Positions 18,036-26,705 of a stretch of 64,000 nucleotides of DNA are shown here, one piece after another. Numbering within the stretch: the stretch's first letter is position 1; every line of letters starts with the position of its first letter. Below the pieces are notes generated by a model. That model did no database searches. It was not told where the DNA came from and saw only the letters and a program-made list of their open reading frames with translations. Source of the DNA: Actinomycetota bacterium. Lineage in GTDB: Bacteria > Actinomycetota > Coriobacteriia > Anaerosomatales > PHET01. The position numbers and the translations under genes were made by a program. The stretch is taken from the NCBI GenBank assembly GCA_029265315.1, contig JAJUJM010000002.1:239473-303472 (forward strand). The letters run 5' to 3'.

Positions 18036-19229
18036 CTACGCATCAGCTTCATGCCCCTCGCCCATGCCGATGAACTCTCGGTACAGCTCCACGAGCTCTT
18101 TGTCGAACAGCGGTCTCTTGAGCTCGATGGCCTTTGAGCGGACGTGCGGGAGCAACGCGGTCGCGTGCTCTCGCGACAGGGGGATGCCGTACTCGGCGAA
18201 CTTCATCTCGAGCGTGCGGCTTCCAGAGTGTTTGCCCACGACGATCTGGCGCTGGCCGCCCACCTCGTCAGGGCTGAACACCTCGTAGGTCTTCGGGTTC
18301 TTGATGACCCCGTCGGCGTGGATGCCGCTCTCGTGAGCGAACATGTTGCTGCCCACGACGGGCTTCCAAGCCGGGATCTGGCGCCCCGCGGCGGCCATCA
18401 CGTAGTCGACGATCTCGGTGAAACGGGTCGTGTCCACGTTGAGGTCGAGGCCCTCGAGGTACTTCAAGGCCATGACCACCTCTTCGTAAGCGGCGTTGCC
18501 GGCACGCTCACCAAGGCCGCCGACGGTGACGTTGACCCACGTCGCACCGGCGTGGATGCCCGCGATCGCGTTGGCGACCGCCATGCCGAAATCGTTATGC
18601 GTGTGCATCTCGATCTCGAGCCCGGTGTGCTCGATGAGCTCACGGATGACCTTGTAGGTCCGGAACGGCTCCATGATGCCGATCGTGTCGCAGAAGCGAA
18701 GGCGGTCGGCGCCCTCGGCTTTGGCCGCCTCGGCGTACTGGAGCAGGAAGTCGAATGATGTGCGGCTCGCGTCCTCGGCGTTGACCGAGACGTACACGCC
18801 GTGGCTCTTGGCGAAGGCCACCGCTTCGCGGATCGAGTCGAGGACCCACGCGCGGTCCTTCATGAGCTTCGTCTCGATGTGTATGTCGCTCGTGGCGAGC
18901 GAGATGGCCACGGCGTCGACCCCACAGTCGATCGAGGTCTTGATGTCGGCGACGTTGGCGCGATTCCAGCCGAGCACGCTGGCCTTGAGCCCCAGATGCG
19001 CGATCTCCTCGATCACGTCGCGCTCATCGCCGCCCATGACGGGGATGCCCGCCTCGATCTGGTCGATGCCGATCTCGTCGAGCATGCGTGCGATGGTCAC
19101 CTTCTCTGTGTTGCTGAACACGACGCCGGCGGTCTGCTCGCCGTCGCGCAGCGTGGTGTCGTCAAGCTTGACGCGGGCGGCGCCGAGCTTGCTCTCCACC
19201 GGCATCTCCCAGATCTTCGTGGTCTCCAC
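18036..19229 (-). CDS. Re-citrate synthase or homocitrate synthase (DRE-TIM family)
   Basis: This 397-aa Claisen-type synthase condenses acetyl-CoA with a 2-oxo acid. The DRE-TIM metal motif DDTTLRDGEQTAGVVF opens the barrel, HTHNDFGMAVANAIAG supplies the HxH metal ligands, and GLGERAGNAAYEE follows. The combination of LASVLGWNRA-like and ISLATSDIHIE segments with VSVNAEDASRT and LFDKELVELY at the end resembles, from memory, the Re-citrate synthase group of anaerobes such as Clostridium kluyveri and the NifV homocitrate synthases more than LeuA. There is no LeuA C-terminal regulatory domain. The GTG start is set by GGAGG nine bases upstream. It heads the operon with both aconitase-family subunits. 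A paralogue test against LeuA is needed to separate citrate from homocitrate. Confidence 0.82.
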   Translation of the reverse strand: METTKIWEMPVESKLGAARVKLDDTTLRDGEQTAGVVFSNTEKVTIARMLDEIGIDQIEAGIPVMGGDERDVIEEIAHLGLKASVLGWNRANVADIKTSIDCGVDAVAISLATSDIHIETKLMKDRAWVLDSIREAVAFAKSHGVYVSVNAEDASRTSFDFLLQYAEAAKAEGADRLRFCDTIGIMEPFRTYKVIRELIEHTGLEIEMHTHNDFGMAVANAIAGIHAGATWVNVTVGGLGERAGNAAYEEVVMALKYLEGLDLNVDTTRFTEIVDYVMAAAGRQIPAWKPVVGSNMFAHESGIHADGVIKNPKTYEVFSPDEVGGQRQIVVGKHSGSRTLEMKFAEYGIPLSREHATALLPHVRSKAIELKRPLFDKELVELYREFIGMGEGHEADA

Positions 19230-19355
19230 GCGGTCGTGCCTCCGGGTCGGGCCTGAACCGCGAACTAGACGCGGCTCATGGGTGGGTACGGAACGGGACC
19301 TGCCGACGACGCGCTGTGGCTGAACTGATCCAGCGGCCGAAACGGCGGAAGCCGC

Positions 19356-19361
19356 ATTATA
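19356..19361 (-). promoter_or_regulatory. consensus -10 box for the citrate/homocitrate synthase operon
   Basis: A perfect TATAAT on the minus strand lies about 125 bp before the GTG start of the synthase, inside a short AT-richer patch. The -35 region (CGTGTC at 17 bp) is poor. Confidence 0.5.
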
Positions 19362-19392
19362 ACGCAGAGCGCAAGCCCGACACGCGAGAATC

Positions 19393-19425
19393 GAAAGGGG
19401 CGCCTCGATGCGAAGCGCCCCTTTC
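19393..19425 (-). terminator. rho-independent terminator after the metallopeptidase gene
   Basis: A perfect 11-bp stem (GAAAGGGGCGC / GCGCCCCTTTC) with an 11-nt loop lies about 80 bp downstream of the minus-strand metallopeptidase stop. It carries the A and T runs in its own stem ends and closes the 23-to-19.5-kb transcript ahead of the next promoter. Confidence 0.75.
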
Positions 19426-19506
19426 TCGCCGACTGTGTGCACATCGTGCCGCGCCCCTCCCGGCAATCTCGTCTGCCGACCGGAAACCGGTCAACCGTCA
19501 ACCGCA

Positions 19507-20214
19507 TCACTCATCCGCCCACGGCGGTACGAGATGGACTGCGCGTCGCAGCATCGCCCGGTGCGTGTGCGCCTCGGGGTCGAGCGTGAGGAGGTGCGCC
19601 CAGAAGCGCGGCGAGTGGTCCAGAACGCTCAGGTGTGCGAGTTCGTGCGCGATGAGACCATCCAGCGCCTCCGGCGGCAGGAACAGTGCGTTGTGCGAGA
19701 TGGCGATCGTGCCATGCGCGGAACAGCTGCCCCACCGGGTCCTCGCCCGCATGACGCGCACCCGACTCGGCGAAAGGCCGTGTGCCTCGGCCAGAGCCCA
19801 CACGCGCGGGACGAGCGCACGTCGGGCCTCGCGAGCGAGCCACCGTCGGAGCGCTTGCAGCCGGGCGGTGGCGTCGTCGAGCCCCGTGACCACAAGCTGA
19901 CCCGCCCGCTCACGTGCCACGGGGGTACCGGGACCGCAGACGTAGGACACCTCGAGCAGTCGATCGCAGGCCCGAAGGTCAACGACGTCGGGCAGCAGCG
20001 CCTCCGGTCCCGCCGCATGGACGGCGCGTCGCTCCGCTACCTGCGCCAGCGCGCGCAGCGCCCACTCGCGCTTCGATGCCACCACCGCGTCGGCGTCACC
20101 CCTCCAGCCGCGCGGCACGACGACCACGAGCCCGTCGCGCGCGGTCACGGTGAGCCGAACATGGCGCGCACGCGAGCTCACGCGGACCGTGTAGGGCGGG
20201 AGTGCGGCGCTCAT
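19507..20214 (-). CDS. YgjP-like M48-superfamily metallopeptidase
   Basis: The 235-aa cytosolic protein belongs to the YgjP/DUF45 (WLM-like) group. The zinc motif is visible as IAHELAHLSVLDHSPRFW, with HExxH-type histidines and a third His five residues on. It is preceded by the family signature TRWGSCSAHGTIAISHNALFLP. Members are predicted metal-dependent hydrolases and some have been reported as nucleotide pyrophosphatases, so the substrate is open. The ATG at 20214 overlaps the stop of the rRNA methyltransferase gene by 4 bp, indicating cotranslation, and a strong terminator follows. Confidence 0.85.
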   Translation of the reverse strand: MSAALPPYTVRVSSRARHVRLTVTARDGLVVVVPRGWRGDADAVVASKREWALRALAQVAERRAVHAAGPEALLPDVVDLRACDRLLEVSYVCGPGTPVARERAGQLVVTGLDDATARLQALRRWLAREARRALVPRVWALAEAHGLSPSRVRVMRARTRWGSCSAHGTIAISHNALFLPPEALDGLIAHELAHLSVLDHSPRFWAHLLTLDPEAHTHRAMLRRAVHLVPPWADE

Positions 20215-22418
20215 GCCCGGCGGACCGTCCAGCACCGGTGAGGAGGCGGCGTGCGGTCGAAGTCCTTGGGTGTGGTCCTGCGTGTCACGTCGCGCACGAG
20301 CAGTCCCGCGTCCGCGAGCGCAGCCTCGTCGAGCGCGAACCGCCGGCGGTTGCACGAGAAGATGAGCGTCCCGTCGTCCTCGAGCAGCCCGGCGACTCCG
20401 GTGAGCAACTCCACGTGGTCGCGCTGCACGTCCCACGTGCCGTCCATGCGCTTGGAATTCGAGAACGTGGGAGGGTCGCAGAAGATGAGACCGTAGCGCT
20501 CCCCGCGCTCCCCGGCCTCGCGGACCCAGCTCAGGACATCGGCCCGAAGGAGCTCTTGAGGCCCGCCGTCGAACCCGTTCAGCGCGAGATTGCGCCGCGC
20601 CCAGTCCAGATAGGTCTGCGAGAGGTCCACAGTGGTCGTGCTGGCCGCGCCTCCGGCCGCCGCGTAGACGGTCATGCTGCCCGTGTACGCGAACAGGTTG
20701 AGGAAGCGCACGCCTTGGGCGACTTCGCGGACCCAGGCCCTGGTCTCACGATGGTCGAGGAACAGCCCCGTGTCGAGATAGTCCGACAGGTTGACCTCGA
20801 AGAGCAGACCGCCCTCGGCGACGACCGCGGTCACGCCGGCTTCCGATGTCCGTCCATACTGTGCGCTCCCACGCTGCCGCTCGCGGCGCTTCACGAACAC
20901 GTCGCCCGCAGCCACGCCGAGGACCTCAGAAGCGACCGCGGCCGCGGTCCGGAGCCGTTCGGACGCCTTGAGCGCGTCGACACCCGGCGGCGGCGCGTAC
21001 TCGGCCAAGTGGACCCATGTCCGGCCCTCATCAGGACCTGCACCCCGGTAGACGTCGATCGCGACATTGTAGTCGGGCAGGTCGGCGTCGTAGACGCGGT
21101 AGCAGCTGACACCGGTGCGGCGTGCCCACGTGCCATGATGCCTGGCCATCTTGCGAAGCCTGTTCGCGAACGCCTCGGCTCCGGGGTCCATGCGCCGCTT
21201 CGGCTCTTCGCCTGGCGCGAACCCGTCGAACACGTGGACCTTGGCCGGGATGCGGCCGTTGTACACCTCGCGGACACGGCTGGCGCGCTGGCCCAACCCT
21301 CGCTCGAGCGCGCCGTCGCTCGTGATCACCGCCAGCTCCCAGCCCGTGAAGCGCTCCCGCATGGCGCGCGAGAGGTCCGCGTAGAGCGCCGGCAGGTCCC
21401 ATCGGTCAAGCAGCCGCTCGCCATAGGGCGGGTTGCACGCGACCAGGCCCGGCTCTGCCCCCTCGGGCGGACCGGCCTCGGCGAGCGCACGAGACTCAAC
21501 CTCGACGACGCCATCGAGACCAGCGCGCATGACGCTGGCCCGGGCGAGGTCGACAGCCCGCGCATCGCCGTCGGACGCGAGGATTCGAGGAATCGCCGCA
21601 CGCCCCGCCTCGGCCCGGGCGTCGGCTTCATCGAGCAGAGCGGCCCATGCCTCCGCGTCGTGTCCGAGCCAACCATCGAATCCCCAGCGCGAGCGCAGGA
21701 TGCCCGGCGCGACGTCGCCGGCGATCCACGCCGCCTCGATGGCGAGCGTGCCCGAGCCGCACATCGGGTCGGAGAACGCGCCGCCTCTGGCCGCGATCTC
21801 CCGCCAACCGGCGAACTCGAGCACCGCTGCCGCCAGTGTCTCCTTGATGGGCGCTGTGACCTGGACGCCCGGCTCGCGGTACCCACGCCGGTGAAGGGGC
21901 TCGCCGGCTAGGTCGATAGAGAGGCGGGCCCTGTCACCGCCGACGACCACGTTGATGCGCAGGTCCGGCTCCGCGGTGTCGACGCTCGGTCGCCGGCCGA
22001 AGCGCTCGCGCATCCTGTCCACCACCGCGTCCTTGACACGCACGGCGGTGAACTGGGTGTTTCGGAGAACGGCATTGGTGCCCACCGCGTCCACTGCGAT
22101 GGTGCCGTCGGGACCCACGTGGTCCTCCCACGGCACGCTCCGGGCCCCCTCGTAGAGCGCATCGACCGAGGCGGCGTCGAGGTCTCCGAGCGACAGGAGA
22201 ACCCGCGACGCGACTCGCGACCACAAGAGGGCCTTGTACACGTCACGTAGGTCGCCCGCGAACAGGACACCCGAGCGCTGCGGCCTGACACCCCGCAGCC
22301 GCAGCCGCCTCAGCTCATCGGCCAGCAGTGGTGCAAGTCCCCGGGCGCACGGTGCGAAGAACGTGAACCGGGCGCTTGCGGACCCGTCGTCCGAATCGAC
22401 TCCCGAGCGCTCGCTCAC
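20211..22418 (-). CDS. rlmKL: RlmKL-like bifunctional 23S rRNA methyltransferase
   Basis: The 735-aa protein resembles RlmKL, which makes m2G2445 and m7G2069 in 23S rRNA in enteric bacteria. An N-terminal THUMP-type region (about 15-110) is followed by an SAM-dependent domain with SDPMCGSGTLAIEAAW and the N2-guanine motif ACNPPYGERL. The second, C-terminal Rossmann methyltransferase has FLNLFAYTGSMTVYAA and CDPPTFSNSK. The GTG at 22418 overlaps the stop of the upstream NlpC-like gene (GTGA), which settles the start. A frame running further up to 22595 lies inside that gene. The modified sites are inferred from the family. Confidence 0.88.
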   Translation of the reverse strand: MSERSGVDSDDGSASARFTFFAPCARGLAPLLADELRRLRLRGVRPQRSGVLFAGDLRDVYKALLWSRVASRVLLSLGDLDAASVDALYEGARSVPWEDHVGPDGTIAVDAVGTNAVLRNTQFTAVRVKDAVVDRMRERFGRRPSVDTAEPDLRINVVVGGDRARLSIDLAGEPLHRRGYREPGVQVTAPIKETLAAAVLEFAGWREIAARGGAFSDPMCGSGTLAIEAAWIAGDVAPGILRSRWGFDGWLGHDAEAWAALLDEADARAEAGRAAIPRILASDGDARAVDLARASVMRAGLDGVVEVESRALAEAGPPEGAEPGLVACNPPYGERLLDRWDLPALYADLSRAMRERFTGWELAVITSDGALERGLGQRASRVREVYNGRIPAKVHVFDGFAPGEEPKRRMDPGAEAFANRLRKMARHHGTWARRTGVSCYRVYDADLPDYNVAIDVYRGAGPDEGRTWVHLAEYAPPPGVDALKASERLRTAAAVASEVLGVAAGDVFVKRRERQRGSAQYGRTSEAGVTAVVAEGGLLFEVNLSDYLDTGLFLDHRETRAWVREVAQGVRFLNLFAYTGSMTVYAAAGGAASTTTVDLSQTYLDWARRNLALNGFDGGPQELLRADVLSWVREAGERGERYGLIFCDPPTFSNSKRMDGTWDVQRDHVELLTGVAGLLEDDGTLIFSCNRRRFALDEAALADAGLLVRDVTRRTTPKDFDRTPPPHRCWTVRRA

Positions 22419-23050
22419 TCGCCTGACGCCGTCCCGATCTTGCCGCGCTCGCTGACGAGCATGCAGCGATACGGCGCGAAACCCTTCTCGGACCAGAAGC
22501 CCGACACGCCCCAGCTCACCTCGTTGCGGACCGCGCCCCGCTGTCCGGACGACTGGTGGTAGGCCACATAACGCGTCCGCGCCGCATCGACCCATCCCGC
22601 GAAGATGACAGCGTGACCGTACGCCACACGCTTGCCGTCGATGACGAGGTTGTTAGGCCGCAGGATGACATCACCGGGCAGCAGCTCGTCCTTGGTGATG
22701 CGACGCATGACGTCGTCGAGCGTGGCCGTCGACAGCGACAGGGGGCGTCCGGCCCGATCGGTGAGACCCAGACTCATCGACACGAACCCTGAGCAGTCTG
22801 TCCGGTACCCGAACCGGGACGGATTGGCGATGTTGGTCGCCACGAGCGAACCGTCCACCAACGCGAAGCGTGACTGGCTGTATGGCGTCTTCGCCGCGAT
22901 CCAGCGTTCGCCCCGCGCGAGCACCTCGGCACGGGTGATGGCTGAGGCCGCATGCGGCCATGCGCACAGCGCCACGAGGCACATGAAGCACAGGACGAGA
23001 AGGCGAAGCGCTGTCGCGTGATGCGATGTGCCGCGGTGTGACATGACCAC
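22415..23050 (-). CDS. secreted NlpC/P60-like cysteine hydrolase
   Basis: The product (about 211 aa, GTG at 23050 or ATG at 23044) has a signal peptide ending near PHAASA. The mature domain shows the papain-like order: YRTDCSGFVSMSLG with the nucleophile Cys, then YGHAVIFAGW with the His, then YHQSSG. Such enzymes usually cut peptidoglycan stem peptides. It resembles the protein encoded at 50776-51399 in motif order and length, so the window holds two of this type. It is cotranslated with rlmKL by a GTGA overlap, an odd pairing of envelope and ribosome functions that is probably just operon packing. Confidence 0.78.
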   Translation of the reverse strand: MVMSHRGTSHHATALRLLVLCFMCLVALCAWPHAASAITRAEVLARGERWIAAKTPYSQSRFALVDGSLVATNIANPSRFGYRTDCSGFVSMSLGLTDRAGRPLSLSTATLDDVMRRITKDELLPGDVILRPNNLVIDGKRVAYGHAVIFAGWVDAARTRYVAYHQSSGQRGAVRNEVSWGVSGFWSEKGFAPYRCMLVSERGKIGTASGE

Positions 23051-23102
23051 CTGCTACGACTCGAGTGCGGCGAAAACGGCCGCACCAGTATAGCACCGGG
23101 CC

Positions 23103-23882
23103 CTACCTGGCGAAGCCCTCCACCACGTACGTCCCGCTCTTCGGGTCGCGCCTGAGCGTGATGAACCCGAGGGACTGCGCGTCCTCGAGCAGCTGCGTGA
23201 ATGACTTGTAGCCGTACGCGGACTCGGCGAACGACGGCTGCTTGCGCTTGATGGTGTCTTTGACGAGCGAGGAGTGCATGACCTCGACGTTCTCGCGCTG
23301 GAGAGCTTCGATGGTCTCGAAGAGCAGCTTGAACGCCGGGCGCTTCTTGCGCGCAATGGTCTCGCCTATCGCAGGCGCGCCCGTGGAAGCGCCGATGTCC
23401 TCGTAGTAGATGAACTCATCACAGTTGCTCGCCAGCAGGTCACTCGTGGAGTCTTTGAGGCCGACACCGATGACCGCCTTGCCGTTCTCCTTGAGCTTGT
23501 TCACGAGCGGCGTGAAGTCCGAGTCGCCGGACACGATCACGAACGTGTCGATGTGCTCCTTGGCGTAGCTGAGCTCCATCGCGTCGACGACAAGGCGGAT
23601 GTCGGCCGAGTTCTTGCCGGTCATGCCACGCTCGGGGATCTCGGTGAGCTCGATGCCCAGCTCATGCAGAGGCGTCACGTAATCGGCGAAGCGGCTCCAG
23701 TCCGAGTAGGCGCGCTTCGCGACGATCTTGCCCTTCTCCACGAGCCTCTCGAGGATGCGCTTCATGTCGAGTGTCTCGGCCTTGCGTCGAGCGGTCCGGC
23801 CGCGAGCGCCCCGCGGCTCAAGGCCGAGCGCGAGGTTCTCGAAATCGATGAAGACAGCCAGCGAATGCGCATCGTCAGACAT
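23103..23882 (-). CDS. NYN-domain (LabA/DUF88) protein with C-terminal OST-HTH-like domain
   Basis: The 259-aa protein starts at MSDDAHSLAVFIDFEN, with GGGGGG upstream. The N-terminal 150 residues form a NYN/PIN-like nuclease fold. Acidic metal ligands are visible in VFIDFENLALG, SADIRLVVDAMEL and IVSGDSDFTPLV. The remainder (about 180-259) looks like a winged-helix OST-HTH/LOTUS RNA-binding domain (SSLVKDTIKRKQPSF, YGYKSFTQLLEDA). The combination suggests an RNA-processing endoribonuclease in the cytosol. The target RNA is unknown. It is divergent from the secreted propeller gene at 23968. Confidence 0.85.
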   Translation of the reverse strand: MSDDAHSLAVFIDFENLALGLEPRGARGRTARRKAETLDMKRILERLVEKGKIVAKRAYSDWSRFADYVTPLHELGIELTEIPERGMTGKNSADIRLVVDAMELSYAKEHIDTFVIVSGDSDFTPLVNKLKENGKAVIGVGLKDSTSDLLASNCDEFIYYEDIGASTGAPAIGETIARKKRPAFKLLFETIEALQRENVEVMHSSLVKDTIKRKQPSFAESAYGYKSFTQLLEDAQSLGFITLRRDPKSGTYVVEGFAR

Positions 23883-23967
23883 GCGAGCCCCCCGATTCTC
23901 AAGCGACGTCCCGCGTTGATGATGACACATGCGGGGTACAGTCGCCTAAAAGGGGAAAGGGGACGGA

Positions 23968-25482
23968 GTGTCCATCGAACATCTTGTCGGGCTTTCGCGT
24001 CGCAGCGTGAAACTCGCCCTCCGGCGCACACGGCTTCTCGTCTGGGCCACGGTCCTCGCCGTCGTCTGCGCAGTTGGGTCCGTGACGCCCGCCGTCGCGG
24101 CCGAGCAACACACCGTGTGGACGAAGCGCGTCTCAGGCGTGACGTCAGACCTCACCTCAGCGTGCTTCATCGACACGAAGAACATCTGGGCCGTCGGGCG
24201 TCACCAGACCGTGATCCACTCGACGGACGGTGGCATCACGTGGACATCGGTCGAGACACCCGTGATCGCCGAACCGCCGGCGGTCGTGCACTTCGACGGA
24301 GTCGACTTCGCGAATGACAAGGTGGGCTGGATCGTCGGCTGGATCGAGACCCCGCGACAACCCACGGGCAAGCGCTACGCAGCGGTGATCCTCAAGACCA
24401 CCGACGGCGGAGCCACGTGGACCCGGCAGACCCATCCTGACGGCGTCGACCGCTGGATGAGCGAGGTGGTCGCCTTCGACACGATGCACGCATACGCGGT
24501 GAGCGGCGTGGACACCTCGTACGGCTCAACAGGCAAGAACATGATCTATACGGACGACGGCGGAGCGACCTGGCAGGTCGAGGCGTACGCGCCCGCCGGT
24601 AACCTCTTCGGTTTCTGGGGATGGCGGCCGAACGATTTCGTCCGCCAGTACGTGGCCGTGGGGTTCCCGAACATAGCCGCTGACAACTTCGAGGTCGGTC
24701 TTGCCTGGGAGACAGCCAACCCGCTCAGCGCGTACCCGCAGGCCCTGCTTCTCGCAATCGACGAGGGCACCACGTGGTCGAATACGACGGGTGAGCGCAC
24801 CTTCATCGCCGTCGGTGACACCGCGCCAAGCGCGGAATCGACGGGAGTCATCCTGCGCGCCACCGATCTCATGGATGCGGACTGGGAGCTGATTCCTGCG
24901 CCGACGCCGGCCCGACTGCGCTCGGTCTCGTCGGCGAACCTGCACGGTGACTGGTGGATCGTGGGCATCGGCGGCACCGTCTTCCACTCTCACGGCGGCA
25001 CCGCATGGACGACACAGGCGAACCCCGCGGGGACCGCCGACATCTGGGACGTGGACGTCTCCGCGATCGACGGCAAGCAAATCGGTACGACTGGTGACCG
25101 CTACCGCGGGGACGACTACTTGGTGGCAGTGGGCACTGGCGGGCTCGTGATGACCGGCGAGCGACCGCGGGTGACCCTGTCCACGCCGGTCACGCCTGCG
25201 ACCGTGCGCAAGAAGGTGGCTTTCGCCGTGACCGGAAGCGTCACACCGGCACACTCCGGTGCAACCACCCCGCTGGACTTCGAGTACTACGTACCGGCTC
25301 AGCGCAGGTGGGTACGGGCGGGCCGAGTCCTGGCGAAGAACACACACAGTGCCTCTCGCACAACGTACCGCGCGAGTTTCAAGCCACAGGTCGTCGGCCG
25401 CTGGCGGGTCTGCGCCGTCCACTTCGAACACTACGAGCATCGCTTCGCGAGAAGCCCCTATCGCTACTTCACCGTCAAGTGA
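23968..25482 (+). CDS. secreted YCF48/BNR-type beta-propeller protein
   Basis: The 504-aa product has a basic start and a signal peptide cut near TPAVAAEQ. It then has repeated propeller blades with BNR-like tips, such as HSTDGGITWTSVE, KTTDGGATWTRQT and YTDDGGATWQVEA, in the style of YCF48/HCF136 photosystem assembly proteins and sortilin-like propellers. The last 100 residues form an Ig-like beta domain (TVRKKVAFAVTGSVTP). The GTG start has GGGGACGGA directly upstream. It lacks an anchor, so secretion into the wall or medium is likely. The function is unknown, but binding to another exported protein is plausible. Confidence 0.75.
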   Translation: MSIEHLVGLSRRSVKLALRRTRLLVWATVLAVVCAVGSVTPAVAAEQHTVWTKRVSGVTSDLTSACFIDTKNIWAVGRHQTVIHSTDGGITWTSVETPVIAEPPAVVHFDGVDFANDKVGWIVGWIETPRQPTGKRYAAVILKTTDGGATWTRQTHPDGVDRWMSEVVAFDTMHAYAVSGVDTSYGSTGKNMIYTDDGGATWQVEAYAPAGNLFGFWGWRPNDFVRQYVAVGFPNIAADNFEVGLAWETANPLSAYPQALLLAIDEGTTWSNTTGERTFIAVGDTAPSAESTGVILRATDLMDADWELIPAPTPARLRSVSSANLHGDWWIVGIGGTVFHSHGGTAWTTQANPAGTADIWDVDVSAIDGKQIGTTGDRYRGDDYLVAVGTGGLVMTGERPRVTLSTPVTPATVRKKVAFAVTGSVTPAHSGATTPLDFEYYVPAQRRWVRAGRVLAKNTHSASRTTYRASFKPQVVGRWRVCAVHFEHYEHRFARSPYRYFTVK

Positions 25483-25529
25483 GCGGCGGTTCGACCCCGA
25501 CGAAGCACCCCGACGCGAAGGGCACTGAC

Positions 25530-25781
25530 ATGACCGAGACTCCAACCCTGACCGTGTACTGCCGGACCTGGTGCCCGGACTGTCACCGCGCCAAGGACTG
25601 GCTCGACGAGCGGGGAGTGCCCTACCTCGAGATCGACGTCGACCAAGACGCCGAGGCGCGGTCGTTCGCCGAGTCCCTCAATGAGGGCCGGCTGCACACG
25701 CCCACGTTCGTCTGCGACGCCGGGACGTGCGTCGACTTCCGGCCCGATCGGCTCTGCGAGCTGTTGGGTCTGGAGCAGTAG
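25530..25781 (+). CDS. small glutaredoxin-like protein
   Basis: The 83-aa protein is a single thioredoxin-fold domain of the glutaredoxin/NrdH/mycoredoxin kind. The redox motif is TWCPDCHRAKDWL near residue 15, and the cis-proline loop is HTPTFVCDAG. It probably reduces disulfides or mixed disulfides with low-molecular thiols in the cytosol. The ATG has GAAGGGC eight bases upstream, and a longer frame beginning at 25308 overlaps the propeller gene and is not needed. It ends six bases before the convergent dehydrogenase gene. Confidence 0.85.
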   Translation: MTETPTLTVYCRTWCPDCHRAKDWLDERGVPYLEIDVDQDAEARSFAESLNEGRLHTPTFVCDAGTCVDFRPDRLCELLGLEQ

Positions 25782-25787
25782 GGCCGC

Positions 25788-26705
25788 TCAGACGGACGCG
25801 GTGACGCCGGCGGCCTCTCGCTCGGCGGCGTCCGCGTACAGCAGCCAGATCGCCTGCGTCCCGAGCTCGCCGCCTCCGCCCGCGAGCAGCTCGGCATAGA
25901 GCAGTTCGGCCAACTCGAGACCCGGCAGCCTGAGGCCAGCTGCGCGGGCTTCGTCGAGCGCGATGCGCAGGTCCTTGACGAAGTGCTTGACGAAAAAGCC
26001 GGGAGCGAAGTCGCCGTTCAGCACGCGCGGGCCGTAGTTGTGCAGGCTCCACGACTGCGCACTGCCTCCGGAGAGCGTCTCGATGACCCGGGCGCGATCG
26101 AGCCCTGTGGCCTGCGCGTAGGCGAGACACTCCGCCATACCGAACATCGACGCTGCGATCGCGATCTGGTTGGCCATCTTGCAGTGCTGACCGGCGCCGG
26201 GCCCGCCGTGAAACGCTATCGTGCGCCCCATCGCCTCGAACAGGGGCCGGGCACGCTTGAAGGCGTCCTCATCCCCTCCGGCCATGATCGTGAGCGTCGC
26301 GTCGCGTGCGCCCACGTCGCCACCCGATACGGGCGCGTCGAGGACGGCGACCCCCCGAGCGGCACCGGCTGCGGCCACGCGCACCGCGAGCGCCGGCGAC
26401 GATGTGGTCATGTCGATGAGCAACGCGCCGGGGGCCGCGCACTCCACGATGCCGCCCGGCTCCAGATACACCTCTTCGACGTCGCTCGGAAAGCCCACCA
26501 TCGTGATGACAGCATCCGCGCCCGTGGCCGCCTCGCCGGGTGAATCGCACCACTGCGCGCCGCGCGCTATCAAAGGCTCGGCCTTCGAGCGGGTACGGTT
26601 GTGCACCCTGAGCTTGAAACCGGCATCCATCAGGTGGCCCGCCATCGCCGCCCCCATGACCCCGGTGCCGACGAAGCCCACCGTGCGCATAGCGAGGTCA
26701 CTCAT
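25788..26705 (-). CDS. beta-hydroxyacid dehydrogenase (HIBADH/GLYR family)
   Basis: This 305-aa NAD(P)-dependent dehydrogenase acts on 3-hydroxyisobutyrate, tartronate semialdehyde, glyoxylate or a related acid. An N-terminal Rossmann motif VGFVGTGVMGAAMAGHL is followed by the substrate motif VLDAPVSGGDVGARDATLT and the catalytic-Lys region GQHCKMANQIAI. The last half is the all-helical dimer domain. The ATG has a strong AAGGAGGGGG site. The start lies 8 bp inside the end of the acetyltransferase gene, so the two are cotranscribed. The real substrate cannot be told from sequence. Confidence 0.88.
   Translation of the reverse strand: MSDLAMRTVGFVGTGVMGAAMAGHLMDAGFKLRVHNRTRSKAEPLIARGAQWCDSPGEAATGADAVITMVGFPSDVEEVYLEPGGIVECAAPGALLIDMTTSSPALAVRVAAAGAARGVAVLDAPVSGGDVGARDATLTIMAGGDEDAFKRARPLFEAMGRTIAFHGGPGAGQHCKMANQIAIAASMFGMAECLAYAQATGLDRARVIETLSGGSAQSWSLHNYGPRVLNGDFAPGFFVKHFVKDLRIALDEARAAGLRLPGLELAELLYAELLAGGGGELGTQAIWLLYADAAEREAAGVTASV

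Noticed and set aside
9854..19229. Plain leucine-pathway labels leuA, leuB, leuC and leuD
   Set aside because: Substrate-loop residues and the lack of a LeuA regulatory domain favour the citrate or homocitrate families. Kept as an alternative, not as the call.
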